Below, piece by piece: positions 1 to 12,512 of a DNA stretch of 64,000 nucleotides; position 1 is the stretch's first letter; every line of letters starts with the position of its first letter. The DNA comes from Acanthamoeba castellanii str. Neff (Eukaryota; Discosea; Longamoebia; Acanthamoebidae): contig NW_004457431.1 of the NCBI RefSeq assembly GCF_000313135.1, forward strand, positions 83,637 to 147,636. The letters run 5' to 3'. A program made the translations under genes and the position numbers. The notes below the pieces were generated by a model that was not told the origin of the DNA, made no database searches, and was given only the letters and a program-made list of their open reading frames with translations.

Positions 1-3000
1 AGACTCCGACGGTGACGCCGACGTTTTGGCCGCAGCTGCCGTCCCACGTCGATTCGAGACAGGAACAGGTCACCGCGCTGAACATGTCGATCAGGCGATT
101 GTACCTGACACACGACACGAACGGGCGAACGCGCAGGTCAACTTTGTCAACCTAACAGTGCACCCACGGGAGTAGAACTCAGCTGGTGCTGCGTACCGGC
201 AGAACTGGTCGGACTTAAACTGGGAGGAAAGCTGCGAGATCTGCGCGGCTGTGGAGAGGGTGGCGTAGGCGCTGAGGCTGAAGTCCTCCACCAGTCGCTT
301 GTTGTACTGGGTCGTCCAATTGCGCTGCTTCCACTCGAATCCTTGCCACCTCCCGCCCGGGTACCTGACATCGGCGATGTTGTCATCACGTTGAGCCACC
401 CACCACTCATGTGCCATGTCGTGCGCAGTACCAGGTGCCCTGATGCCAGTTGTAGTAGGGCGTGGGAGTGCCTCCGGCAGCCAAGCAGGCGCTCTCGTTC
501 TTGGGCGACAGGAAGGCCGTGCCGGGGTTACCCATCACGCTCTCGGCGTAGGTGTACGTCTCCTCGAGACAGCCCATTCCTAAGGTCAGCACATCAAGCT
601 TTTAGTTCCGAGCCTGCATATTGTAACTCCGAACAACGATTCAGTGAGTTCGTACCGTAGGCCAGACAGTCGCCCTGGGTCGCGGCCGACCGCATCCACC
701 GCGGGGTGCCGTACTTGGGGACCGAGGCAAGACAGTCGGCTTCGGAGTACACGTGGTAGTCGATACACCCCACGCGGCCCTGCTTGGCCCACTCGGGGCA
801 CGACACCGTGACGCCGAACGAGTCGGCCTCCAGCTGGAACGGATACACGCACACTCCATCGCTGCAGCACCGATGAATGTCGCCATCAGCGATGATGGCC
901 TGACCCACACCAGCACACGCACATAAAGAAAGGAAAACGGTACATGGGGTCGAATGGATCGCCGGTGGTCACGTTCCGGTACAGCAGCGGGTTGGTCAGT
1001 TCGGCGTCGTCGCATGCCCCTGCGGCCTCGCAGTCGGTCTGATTCGCGCACGGGCCGTACGCGCAATCGACAGTGCACCAGGGCGTGCTCTCGCAAGTGG
1101 TCTGGAGTGGGCCAATCAGTGCTGATCGAGTCGAATTCGGGAAGGGAGACGTGGGTGCGTACTTGATCGATGCCAGGACCGTGCGGGAAGCACGACCCGG
1201 CGGTGCAGGAGCTGGCCGTGTCGAGCGCAGGCAGGTTCCATGCGAACTCGTGGTTCCAATAGAGCAGGGAACCGTAGGGACTGAACAGGCACTCGGAATA
1301 GCTCTGGTAGGATTTCAGCACACAGGACTGGGCCACCGGGTTCCACCTGAAGGTAAGGCCGGTTCGTGTGAGCCACTACTACCACTATCGGTACTACCGG
1401 CACCAACTCTATGGGGGGGACTGGGGTTGGGAGGCGAGACGTACACGCACGGGCCGCCAAACAGGTCCTCGCAGACCTGGGGGTTGCACAGGAGCTCGTA
1501 GTTGGCCGTGGCCGTGCTGTGCAGGTGGCAGTAGCTATCGCACACGTAACGAGACTGGCCGTAGGAATCGACCTGAATGTTCCCGCCGCAAGATCATCTC
1601 AGGTTGGGCGGCATTGTCGTGTTTGAAAGCTGCAGTTGTGGGTGGAGCGGGGCCAGTCACGTACCTCCAGCCGGACGTACTCACAGTCGCCCAAGAACCA
1701 CTTGTTGACGGTGCCGTAGGACGATGAAGTCAGACACAGATGGGCTGAAGTCACCAGCCCCATGTCAAAGACGCACTCTTGGTCGATGTAGTTCTGAGAC
1801 GACACAGACAGGTCAGTTCTTACCAACCAAGATGACCAAAGGGGGGGCTGCGCGTCGCGTGATACTTACGAGTATACGTCCGGAGAGAAGAGCATCTTGA
1901 ACCACTCACAGCCTTTCCCGTTGTCGATGATGTTCTTGTCTCCCGTCATGTAACAACCCCAGTATTGCGACACCTGAGCGTGACGCCGCCGAATTCGGTG
2001 TTGAATCAGCGAACGCGACCCGCGAGCAGCTCGACAACCTACGCACCTCGAAGCAGGACTCGGGATCCTCGGCAGAGCACAGCCCGCAGAAGTGGTCCGG
2101 TTCAGCGGGGGTCGTTGCATAGGTCTTGTTCTCGCAGTTGGACTCGCAGTAGTAGTCCCTGAGCGCGCCGTACGCGGCCGATTGGTGAGAACAAAGCAAC
2201 CAGAGACGAGTGGTTGGTGGTGGCAGGAGAGATCATCGCATGAAACCTGTTGCTGGAGTTGAATGGTTTGATCTGGCACGGTGCCCAGTTGCAGCTGGGC
2301 GAGCCTTCGCAATGTCCCGTGCGCGAGTACATGTCGATCTCCGGTCCGCCCTTGCAGGTCGCTGCATCACATGCCACCATCAAATCAGCGTTCGATGCAA
2401 TGCCGTCAACCAAGGGGACAGGACATACGTGCGGTCACGTTGGCAACGAAGACGTCGAAGAAAGCCAAGCCTTCTGACTGCGCGTCTGCGTGGGAAGGCC
2501 AGCTGTTAGGTGGTGTGCACACAGCCCCCATCTAGGCCGGACAATTCGCGTACCGGTCAGGCCCCACTGAGCGCGAATGTAGTTCTTCTCCTCGTCGCTC
2601 ATCTTCTCCATAACACACTGTCGGAGGTGATCGGTTAGAGACCATGACAGAGGCCGGTCTAATTGAGTCAGAAGAGCTTGGGTCGCACCTCGGCGAGGAG
2701 GGCATTCTGTGCGGCCACATCGAGCGGCACATGGGAGCACGCCCCGCCCCACTGGCATGTAGAGTTGGTGGGGCAGTCGGAGTCCACCTGGCACGGAATC
2801 GCGCAGCGGCGAAACACCGAGCAGGCTTGGCCTGTTGGCAACCGATCGGATTGATCAGCGCATGACTCGCCGCAAGTTGCATTGCGCGCGCGCACCTTTG
2901 GGGCAGTCGATGACCGAGTCGCAGTAGGTGCCCAGCAATCGCGCTTCACAGTCCCCGCCATGATCCTGACTTCGGAACCCTCCGGCCTGCACACAAAGAC

Positions 3001-5347
3001 CAGCGCTCGAATGAGACGTGACAGAGCAGAGACCATGAGGTGTGTTGGTGAAGTACGTCGATGATGTTGGCGGCGCAGTTGCGCGTGGGGTCGTCTTCGA
3101 ACTCCATCGAAGCAGCATAGTCTTCCAGGGAGAGGTACATGCAGCCCGGTTCCGAGCTGCACATTGCCTCAACGCGCGCTTGCACAGCTTCGCAGGTGGT
3201 CACAGCGTAGTCGATCTCCCGTGCCACGCAGTTGTCCTCAAACAACAGCCTGCCCATCGCAATGAAGTCTTTGGTCAGCCCACTTGCGGACTGTGTGAGG
3301 AATGCATGGTCGATTACGCACAGGTTGTTGCAGCAGGGGTCGGTGGTGGCGTTGAACGCTGGATCGACCGATGAGCAACGGATGCTGCTCTGTGTGGTGT
3401 TGTACGTTGCCTTCTTCCGCACAAACGATTGGTCGACCCACGACTTGCAGCCGAACCACCCATCACTGTCGTTCTCAACCCGGACCCCATGTCAGTGTCC
3501 TCCTAGACAACCTCCCGTTGTCCCCGGGCCGGGGAATGAGTCACGTACGTGGCAACAAAGGCGTTGGAATAGAAGAGAAGCTGGTAGAAGTTGTCGTTGC
3601 TGGTGGCAGTGTCGTAGAGGGCATTGAGACTGTGCAGACCGGCTACGGCTGCCTCGAACTTAATCTCGTCGCACTCAGGCTCGTACAGCTCCAAGGGCGC
3701 GCTCTCTGCCACACTCTGATATGCAGCGTCAGTGCCGGGCACCACATCGCTTCTATATGACCCGTCTGCGGCGCACCTCCCCATCAGCGTTGACAAGGTT
3801 GACGAAGGAGACGCTGCAGTTTGCCAACGAGGGCTCGTAGGCCTCGAGCAGCTGATGGGGCGAGACCGTTTCGACTTGCCTCCAGAACGACACCTGTGCA
3901 TCGTTGCTCTCAAACTGAACACCCGGGAGCCTGAGAGCCGCACGCGCGTAAGACATCTGTTGCAGTTGGCCGAGCGAAAGCAAGTGATTCCCCCACGTAC
4001 GGGTCTTTGCCGCGCATGGCCAGGTAGTGCATGCCCGTTTCGTTGGAGGGAAGGGTGATGCTGTGCCACCAGCCAGCGGTCAGGCTAGTGTTAGGCCGGC
4101 AGTAGCGAATTGCGAGGAGGGCAGACGTACCCGGTGTTGGTACAGGAGGGGTCGCTCCACGTCGAGCATTCCGAGTCTCCACAGGTGACAGTCATGTCGA
4201 CTGTGGCACAGGTGGCCACGCATGACTGTGAGTTTCCTTAATCACATCGAGTGTGCGGTTGGCGTACTGTATCGATAGAAATACTTGGCGGGAAGCAGCT
4301 CGTTCATGTCGTAGATGAAGAGCTCGTAGGTGACGTTGGAGTTGGCGTAGACGTTGATGAAGAGCGGCTGGTTGGCGTCGAAGTTGGGACTGCCCTGCCC
4401 GCAGCAGAAGGACCTGGGGACCGGCCGGCTGTTGCCCGCGCTGCTGCCCCAGTAGTAGCCGCTGCCCGACGGGTAGACCACCGAGTCTTGGCCCATGTAC
4501 AGCGCGACGCTGCCCGACGAGGGGAAGGCCAGTACGATCAGGTTGGAGCACGGCGGGAAGGTCAGGGCGTAGAACTTGTTGTCTCCCGCCGTGAGGGTCG
4601 CCTTGTCGTACACGTAGCCTGCACAAATCGTGGACGATGTCACTCAGCAAGCACGAATCGTACACGATCTCCGAAGCGAGTAGCGCGACGGAAGGAAGAT
4701 GAAAAGATGAAAAGATGAACGTGTACCCTGGGTCATGTTGAGACAGGTCTGGTTATCGTAGCAGGTGGTCCCGGTGAAGGGCGTGCTGCTGTCACAAGAG
4801 CTGCTGCACGTGGAGGCCGAGCATCCGAGGTAGGACACCGCATCCGCCACGTAGAGAGTCTCGTTGAAGAAGACGTCACCGTAGTCGAACTGCACCGTCA
4901 TCCCCAACTCTGTTGTCGTTGTCCAAGTCAATAGAGACGGTCAGTAGTTGATGCAGTTGGCCCCTCCCCCGTTGGCCAACACCAGGTCCGGAACATGTTT
5001 ATGTTGCAGGCCCCAATCGCAAAAAAGTGGCGGCCCGCACACCACTTCCGTTTTAGGAGCTAGTCTTGAGATAGGGAGAAGGAAGATGAGGGAGAAGGAG
5101 CGCCACAACGTTGATGGTTTGGGGGAGGGAGGGAGGGAGGGTTGTGGCCATTGTGTGGGGGGAGGGGGTAAGATCTAGAAAAATGGGCCGAACCTGATGC
5201 CTGCCGCATGGAGTGGCGCGCTCTCTGAATGACGGGCGCTGAGTCGACCAGGGCGATCACCAGCACGGCCATGGCGAGCGCCACCGCCAGCCACGACGCC
5301 CCCGTCCATGTTCCAGCAAGGCCACGCCCACCACGCTCCCATCTCAT
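1..5347 (-). CDS. Large cysteine-rich extracellular membrane-anchored protein (3' end outside window)
   Basis: I do not recognise the family. The first exon starts with an ATG at 5347. It encodes a short basic N-terminus followed by a hydrophobic segment (WLAVALAMAVLVIALV), which reads as a signal anchor or uncleaved signal peptide. The exon ends at a donor near 5194. About fifteen further exons follow leftward to the window edge. They are rich in cysteine and in Asn-X-Ser/Thr sequons, for example GCSASTCSSSCDSS near 4810, CCNNLCVIDH near 3320, and CQVDSDCPTNSTCQWGGACS near 2790. This suggests a disulphide-bonded, glycosylated ectodomain. No kinase, cyclase or other catalytic domain lies inside the window, but the C-terminus is missing. 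It could be the extracellular part of a receptor or sensor. Splice limits between exons are approximate. Confidence 0.6.
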
Positions 5348-5559
5348 GGTGCCCTCCCGCTGCTCTCTGTCCTTCGGATGTGCGCGTGTGTGATGTCGGT
5401 TCGGCAAGTCCCGGGAAATTAGGTCAATCAATGGTCGGTCGGTGAAGGCAACCAACGCCCGTGCGGAGTGGCGGGTATCGTGGTTGGCTGGTTTTATGTA
5501 TTTTTATCGAATGACGCATTTTTTGTATTTTTATCTTTGTTTGCTGTCGCCTGCGGCCC
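5348..5559. other. Short intergenic spacer
   Basis: About 210 bases separate the cullin stop codon from the start of the cysteine-rich protein; both genes are on the minus strand. The stretch must hold the cullin 3' end and the downstream gene's promoter. It contains T-rich runs (around 5517-5545) but no motif I can name. Confidence 0.5.
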
Positions 5560-6748
5560 TCAGGCGATGTATTTGAGGAGTGTGCGGTCGTTGGCGTCGC
5601 GGTCGAGGAAGCCTCGCTCGATCAGCGACTCCAGGCGCGCCTTGAGCAGCTTCGCCTGTGGCAGGAACCTCACCTTTAGGATGTCCACCACCTGTTGTGT
5701 GCGTTGCGTGTTAAGTGTTTCAAGCACACATGTGCGGTGCGGTGCGTCGGTGAGGAAGATGGAGAGGGAGATGGAGGAGTCACCTGAAGCTGAAGCTCGG
5801 TCCACGAGAGCACGTTTCGAGACTTGAGCACGCGGACCATGGCCGCATCCACCTCGAACGCTCGCTGCTTCACGACGGCCACCTGATCCTGCTTGGCCTG
5901 CTTGGATTCCTGCTTGGCGCTTCCGGCGGGGAAGGCAACGCGCCGCTTCTTCTTGAGGTCGATCTTGACAGTGAACACGTCGTCGTCGTTGATCTTTTCA
6001 GCGCTGGACTCCGCATCGACTTCGCTCTCGCCGCCCTTCGCCGATTTCTCCGCCTGCCCCTGGCACGAGTGGACGTGAGTTTTAGCGGCAATACACACGA
6101 CACACACACGACACACACGACACACACCTCGGTTTGAACTTCTGCGGGACTCTGTGTGGAGCGCTCGAGTGCTGTGAAGCTCCAGCAGGCCAGAGGCTGA
6201 ATGGCGGCCTTGAGAATCTCCATGAGGTTGATGTCGTACTCGGACGAGCGCGACGCCCGCAGCTTGGCCCGGGACTGGTCGCCGGGCCACAGGACGGCCT
6301 TGATCTCGTTGAGCGCCCAGGCGTCCTTCTGGTTGAAGAGCAGCAGGATCGACGCCTGGAGGGGCGTCACCACCAATTCCCGCTTGGCCTTGCCCTCCGT
6401 GGTGGACAGCATCACCGTTCCGTGGTTGTACAACCAGCGCAGCTGCTTCGATCCGCCTATTTAACAAATATATTTATAAATTAATTAATCAATCAATCAA
6501 TTATACGACAAATTGCATTTATCTCAAAAATATTTTTAATATCTTTAGTAAATAAATTCAAATGAATGAGGGCGGGAGGTACCGGTTTCGTGTTTGTAGA
6601 ACTCTTCGAACTTGGAGACGGACGCGACGAACTCGGACGACTGACCGGGGAGGGGGAACTTATCGACGCCCGAGATCGGCCAGAACGAGTCGTTCAGCAC
6701 CTGCACCGACAACTGCAGCCCGGCCACCTGTTGTTTTTTACGATGGTC

Positions 6749-6787
<39 letters not shown>

Positions 6788-9378
6788 TTAGTCCGTCGTG
6801 ATGGACAGACGAGTGGTGGCGACATAGGCCGTGTGAGGTGGCCCACCTTGTCGGAGTCGCCATTCCATTCCTGGAACCGCTGCTTGACCCGGGCGATGGA
6901 CTCGTCCTCGGCGTCGGTGAACATGCCCTGGAGGCGCCGAGTGAAGGAATTGCCGCACTGGGCCTTGAGCAGGGAGATGAAGTTCTTCTCTGCCGTTTCG
7001 TCGAAACCGGACCCGCGCGCCAGCAGGCGCTTGCACAGCCCGCGCCGGGCGTACTCTGCGAACTCGTCCTTGTCTCGAAAGTACGAGAACAGCCGCGCGA
7101 TGTCCTGCCACCCCGTCACCGCGACCCAAGGCGTGTGCGCTGTCAAACCAGCTGACTCTACCAACCCGCGAGCAGAGGGGAGGCCGTGGGTGAACCTCGA
7201 GCTGGGCGGCCTTTTCCTCTTCGGCGATCTTGGCCTTGCCCTTGAGCAGGTAGTCGAGATAGAAGTTGAGCAGCCTGCGCGCACGCGCGCGTGTAGAATG
7301 GTTAGGCGGTGCTTTTCAGAGAAGAAGCGACAGTGACAGAGGTGCAGAGACGTGCCTGGACGTGGTGAATTTGCCCGCGCTCAGGTTCATGATGGTGACG
7401 AAGGCCTTGTCGAAGGCCTCCTTGAAGCTGGAGTTCTTCAAGAAGCACTGGTCGACCTGCGCCGAATATTTGGTGTAGAGCTCCGCCGTCTGGTCGCCGG
7501 TGGTGTGTTGGGCGTTAGTGACCTTGGGCGACACTGGACTTGAAAGGGGGAAAAAAAGCGGTACCTGTTGGATGAAGCTGATTGCAGACTTCATGGCAGC
7601 TTGGGCGGTCTTCTTGGAGGCCTGTTCCTTGACGATCGCCACACCCTGCGCGGCGACGTGCTCCTCGAAGGTCTTGGCACTGTTGGTGAGTCCGTTGGCC
7701 ACTCGCGACAGCAAAAAATAGAATCGCGTCATATCTACCACACACACCACACACACACCACACACACACACCACAACCACACACACACCAGGGAGAGTGT
7801 GCGTGAGTGCCACTGTCGTAGGTGAGCGTGGAGTGGGACTCACCCTGCTGCCTGTCGGCGGTGAGCATGCTCTTGAAGGTCGCCTGGAGCGATTCCATGT
7901 GATTCTCGATCAATGCAAAATTGAGCGCTTGCTCCAGCTTGGCCAGGGTGTCCTTGTAGGAGGCCTCGCAGTTGCTCGACTCCTCTTTGATGCGCTCTTC
8001 GGCCTGTGCATTCGCGTGGTGCACATCAACGTCGTGTTAAAAAGCAGTTCACACGACAAAAACACACGACACACGACACACGACACACGACACACGACAC
8101 ACACCACGATAGTGCGTTGCAGGCGCGTTACCTTGGTCATGTAGTCCGAAATGCTGTTGGAGGACAAGAAGTTGGTGGACTCGTTGACGTAGTACGCCTT
8201 GGTCTCCTCGAGGAAACGAGCCTCGAACTCCTGTTCGTAGAACTTGCGCGAGTCGTCGAGTGCGATCGCGTCTGCGCGCGTGAGCACCACCAGACACGAC
8301 GTCAGCGACAACACACATCATGCACCCTCTCCCTAGACACGAATCGAAAAGCGTGTTCGTGTGTTCGTGCAACGTACTCAGACTCTCGATCATGTCCCTG
8401 ACGAGGGACTTGTCGAGCATGGCGCCGTTCCTGTCGCGTTCGATGTACGAGAAGAGCGCTGAGAGGAGCTGCTCCTTCAGCGCCTTGTAGCAGTACTCTC
8501 GCCACACCCAGATCGACAGCTGAGAACGGAAGCGGGAGAGTGAGTAAAATGCAAACGGCCCGGTCGAGCCGGCGCCAGCACATCAAGAAGACGACGAAGA
8601 GAGTGTAGCAGTGCGTGCGGCGTACCGGTGCAATCTCGCGCACGTCCTTCTTGGACGCCCTCTGTGAGGGAATCCAAAAGCGAGCCTGTCCGGTGGTCAG
8701 GGTGAGTGAGCACGGTGGTGCCGGGTCATGTTGAGAGAGAGAGAGAGGAATGGCCGGCTGGTACCAGAATCTGAGAGGTGTTGGCGATGGCACGAGCAGA
8801 GGAGCGGTAGATCTCAAAGGTCTCGAGGTACTTCTTCAGAAGCGAGACATCCTTCAGATCAGCCAGTTTCTGTACGTCAAGTAGAAGAGATTAGGGTCCC
8901 CTTAAAAAGAACTGGATTGAGGCCGGCTGGTAGGCGCTGGGTACCGTGTTGATGATGTGGGCAACCTGCTTCACGAAGCTCGCGCGAAGGCAGTTGTAAA
9001 GGCCAAGCTCGTGTCGGTCAGTGCCAGTGCACAGCTTGTAGCAGGTACTGCACATAGATGAAAAACACAAATTAGTCCACCAAGAGGGTGCCAGCCCAAC
9101 GTTTGATGGCCGCCAGGTGCAAGGTTTGCCTCAATTGAAATTGAAATTGCCAATTGAATTTTACGAAATTGAATGAAGAGGCAAAGATTCTCGAGAATTG
9201 AATGAAGAGCAAGGGGTCGGGGCTGCACGTACTCATAGTGCCCCATCCATTCTTTCCTCGTCAAACTTTCCTTGTTGTCAATGGCGTTCATTATCTTGTG
9301 GCACCCAGCCGCGAGGGTGTGCAGCGAAGGGTGATCATCTTCTATCACTTCCTCTGCCATCATTTTCTGACTGTCCAA
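5560..9378 (-). CDS. Cullin, CUL1-like scaffold of a RING ubiquitin ligase
   Basis: Cullins hold a substrate receptor at their N-terminus and an RBX-type RING protein at their C-terminus. The exons read as a whole cullin. The N-terminal helical repeats include IERDRNGAMLDKSLVRDMIE (near 8400), typical of the CUL1 branch, and the cullin-homology core includes YTKYSAQVDQCFLKNSSFKE (near 7450). The C-terminal winged helix carries the neddylation region, with AAMVRVLKSRNVLSW (near 5830) and a C-terminal tail ending LLKYIA. CUL1 proteins end in a short Tyr-Leu-Ala tail, so the ending here is slightly divergent. The start at 9378 (MDSQKMMAEE) is the best in-frame ATG before the first conserved helix; an extra upstream exon cannot be excluded. 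Ten or more introns are present. Several carry simple repeats, and one near 6460-6560 is AT-rich. The gene is divergent from APC11. Confidence 0.85.
6745..6788. repeat. (GTGC)n microsatellite in a cullin intron
   Basis: A run of alternating GTGC tetranucleotides lies between two cullin exons; it is intronic. Confidence 0.85.
8056..8106. repeat. ACACACG-type heptamer repeat in a cullin intron
   Basis: Repeated cacacga units lie in the intron between the AEERIKEE exon and the NFLSSNSISDYM exon of the cullin gene. Confidence 0.8.
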
Positions 9379-9715
9379 CGCTGGCCACGCTCTGGCTGTT
9401 TCTTGTGTTGTTGTTCTGCCTCAGTTTATTTCGGTTCTCCTCCTTCACTAAAATGGGCGCAATATATCTTTCCATTTTCTTGAATTGCATTAATTGTTAT
9501 AAATGCAAGATTTATTTGCTGATCCTGGTTGAGGTCAACCAACTGCTGGTCCTTGCTTGGCGCCCAGGTAGAGCATGACCGTCAAGCCCTTGCATTCGCG
9601 AGTGATTGGGCCTTTGCGAAAAGCTGCGTAGCAAGCCTTGTTCTGCGTGAGCCAAAAAGTGGCGGGAAAAGATCAAAACAAAACAAAACAAAAGTAAATC
9701 TGCGCAACAAAAGCG
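9379..9715. promoter_or_regulatory. Divergent intergenic region between cullin and APC11
   Basis: These 337 bases separate the divergent starts of the cullin (minus) and APC11 (plus), so they must carry both promoters. The segment is more AT-rich than the coding flanks, especially 9470-9530. I see no clear TATA or initiator element that I would name. Confidence 0.5.
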
Positions 9716-10207
9716 ATGGAGGGAGATGTTGAGTGGGTCCAACAGATTCCGCCACTCGTGGACGACGATGAGTCACACCTTGACCAATCTATGACAGATC
9801 AACAAGAAGAGCGTCCCCGGCTACGGGTGCACATCAAAAAGTAATAATTTCATCCCAAATTTTTGCATTAGGCTCGAAGATGGAGGCCTAACAGGCGCTT
9901 GTGCAGGTGGCATGCCATTGCGGCCTGGCACTGGGATGTGCATGAGGACAGCTGCGGCATTTGCCGGATGCAGTTCGATACGTACTGCGTGGATTGCAAG
10001 AAGCCTGGCGATGAGTGCCCACCAAGTGCGTTCATCTCTCCATCTCTCGCGAGAGCGGTTAGCAAACGCCTTTCTAACCCGCTCTCACCTCCAGTCTGGG
10101 GCAAATGCAACCACATCTTCCATCTGCACTGCATCTTGAAGTGGATTCAACAGCAGGGCGCCGAGGCTCACTGCCCCATGTGCCGCCAGCCCTGGGAGTT
10201 CAAATAG
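9716..10207 (+). CDS. APC11: Anaphase-promoting complex subunit 11 (RING-H2 finger)
   Basis: APC11 is the RING subunit that recruits E2 enzymes to the APC2 cullin of the APC/C cell-cycle ubiquitin ligase. Three exons are readable: 9716-9840, 9907-10025 and 10095-10207. Joining them gives RVHIKKWHAIAAWHW, then ENCGICR-like DSCGICRMQF, DCKKPGDECPP, WGKCNHIFHLHCILKWI and HCPMCRQPWEF. These match the APC11 order of zinc ligands, including the extra cysteine pair (CVDCKKPGDEC) that distinguishes APC11 from ordinary RINGs. The donors are GTAATA and GTGCGT. The N-terminus before the conserved core is acidic, with about 35 extra residues compared with the human protein. Confidence 0.93.
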
Positions 10208-10400
10208 AATCACCCACTCCCCCGCTCCACCATGTACATCTTCACCCACAACACTCTGCCTCTTCATCACGAGAAGGAAGCGCTTGGGGAGTGGCGAGTG
10301 ATGAGGACAGGGTGTGTATTGTGAATCATGAGAGACGAGAAGGAAGAAGGAGGGTGGCTGTTGGGTGTAGTGGTACGAGGATAGCGAGAGGGGTTGAGGC

Positions 10401-12198
10401 TTAGGCTTTGAGCTTGGGGCGGAGCTCCTCCTTGGTGGGCACGCCGTGGATGTCGCCGGTGGAGACGAGGGTGAGAGGAGAGGAGAAGACGCGGCGGGCC
10501 ACGCGGGCCAGGTCGTCGCGAGTGACGGCGTCGAAGCGGGCGGCGTACTGGGCCGGGGCGAGGGGCGCGGTGCCGGCGAGGGTGTGGCGGGCGAGGTAGT
10601 CGACGAGGCCGGTGCGGGACTCGACCTCGCGGAAGAAGGAGGCCTTGGCCTGGTTCTTGGCCCTGGTGAGCTCGGCGTCGTCGACGGAGAAGCTGCCGGC
10701 GAGGCTGTTGAGTTCGGCGCTGAGCAGGCGGGCGGCATCGGCGCCGTGGCCGGGGAGGGCCTCCACAAAGACGCCGAAGAGACCAGAGTCGCTGTAGGAG
10801 GCGTTGAGGGCGGAGGAGGCGAGCACGTAGTCGCCCTTGGCGAGCACGTTGCGGGCGAGGCGAGAGCGCAGGCCGACGCCGGGACCATCGCGGGTGAAGC
10901 GGGCAGCGCCGCCGAGGAGCGAGCTCAGGGTGCGCACGGCGAACACGTCGGGGTCGGCCAGGCTGGCGCCCTCGAAGGCGAGCGCGACGCGGGAGTTGCC
11001 GGGACCGGGGAGGCGGAGCTCGCCACCGGTGTAGGACGAGGCGGCGGTGTAGACGGCGCCGGGCTTGCGGTCGGCAGCCTCGAGGGTGGTCCACGGGGCC
11101 TTGTCCTCGGCGAAGGCGTCGGCGGGGAAGTACTTGTTGGCTTGGGCAACGAGCTGCTCGTGCTTGATGCCGTAGCCGACAAGGGCGACGTTGGAGGCCT
11201 GGTACCGCTCGTGGTGGTACCTGATGATGGCCTCCCTGGTGACGGCGCCCACTCTGTAGTTGGGGCAGTAGATGGAGTTACCCAGACCCTCATCCCTGTA
11301 GGCCTCACGGTGGATGGCCTCCACGAGAGCGGTGGCGGGGTTGGTCTCGGCCTCGTGCACCTCGGCGGCGACCTGAGGAGCGGCGTCCCTCACAATGTAC
11401 TCCCACGCGAGCGGGTGCATGAGGTCGCGGAGCATCCACACGTAATCCTCGAGGTAATCGGGCATCAGCTGGCCCGAGTACGAGATGTTCTCGCGACTCG
11501 CGGAAACATCGAAAGCCGCAGTGGCCACCTCCATCTCCCTGGTGACGGTAAGCGGGCTCCTGCTGCTCGTGCGCTATGTAGCAGCGGGGGGGGGGGATTA
11601 ATATAGTACGCAGCATTCCGAGCCGGATGAAAGATGAAAAATGGCGGCAATTTGAGGTAATTGGCATACCGAGAAGGCAAGGTGCCTGAGGAAGTGAGCG
11701 GCACCGCGAGACTCACCGGTCTCGAAGCGGGCGCCGGCCTTGACGTGCAGGCCCACGGCGGCGAGCGGCAGCTCAGAGCTGACGGTGGTGACCTTCAGAC
11801 CGCTGTCGAGCGTGGTGGTCTGAACATTGTCGAGGGTCTGAGGAGTGGCCTCCCAGGTCTGGGGCACAGAGCTATGGGCCTGCTTCAAGCTGGAAGTGGC
11901 GGTCCACGACGAGTAGCTCTGGAAATGGCGGCAAATAGTCAATCAATTGGCGAACGGGAGGGGGGGGGCTTTTTGTTCTAATAAGCGGCAATAAATGCTC
12001 CGAGCGCGACAGAAGTGAGGCGAGAGGACAAATGCGAAGGCAAATTAACAAGCAGCTGTGGCAAGGCGCAGATAAACCGCAGCAATTGCACATTGTACTC
12101 CAATTACTGACCTTCGATCCGAGGACGGAAGCGGAGGGCGACGAGGCGCGGGTCACTCCCTTAGCGAGGGACAAACGGGCAGCGTGCTGCGGCTTCAT
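10401..12198 (-). CDS. M16-fold complex III core protein 2 / MPP-alpha-like subunit
   Basis: This protein has the two-domain pitrilysin (M16) fold of the cytochrome bc1 core proteins and mitochondrial processing peptidase. Exon 1 (12198-12112) gives MKPQHAARLSLAKGVTRASS, a basic, serine-rich mitochondrial targeting peptide. Exon 2 (about 11919-11672) holds KAGARFETGESRGAAHFLRH. The zinc motif HxxEH of active MPP-beta is HFLRH here: the catalytic Glu is Arg, as expected for a non-catalytic subunit. Exon 3 (about 11541-10401) carries the rest, including a glycine-rich loop (SSLLGGAARF). Its C-terminal TGDIHGVPTKEELRP resembles core protein 2 more than MPP-alpha. Both assignments remain possible, because the two families share one origin. 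Confidence 0.8.
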
Positions 12199-12512
12199 AA
12201 TGATGTTCGCGAAAATGCGTGAGTGCGGAACGAGGGCGGGGCAGGAGGCTCTCAATCTTCAGCGGCGCAGGCAAAGGCGACGGAGAAAATGGCCAGCAAG
12301 CCAAACCGCCACCTTAAATTCTTGTGACCGTGCGCGTTTCGTGCTCACCATGACGAACACAACACGCAACACACGCCACCGCACACACGGACTCAACGCG
12401 CGTACATATTGATGCCATCGCTGGGGAACGAGTGAAAACTTTACATCGAGGAGATGACATAAATACAACATGTTGCTCGGCGAGAAGAAGGTGCGGGTGA
12501 CGTCGCCTTGGT
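12199..12512. other. Intergenic region upstream of the M16 gene
   Basis: About 314 bases lie between the stop of the aromatic-repeat gene and the start of the M16-fold gene, both on the minus strand. An ACACGCAACACACGCC-type low-complexity patch lies near 12358-12385. No gene or named motif is seen. Confidence 0.5.

Noticed and set aside
10446..11606. Long plus-strand open frame of 386 codons
   Set aside because: It is antisense to the M16-fold gene. The composition is Gly/Val/Glu-rich, as expected from the complement of GC-rich codons, and no domain is visible.
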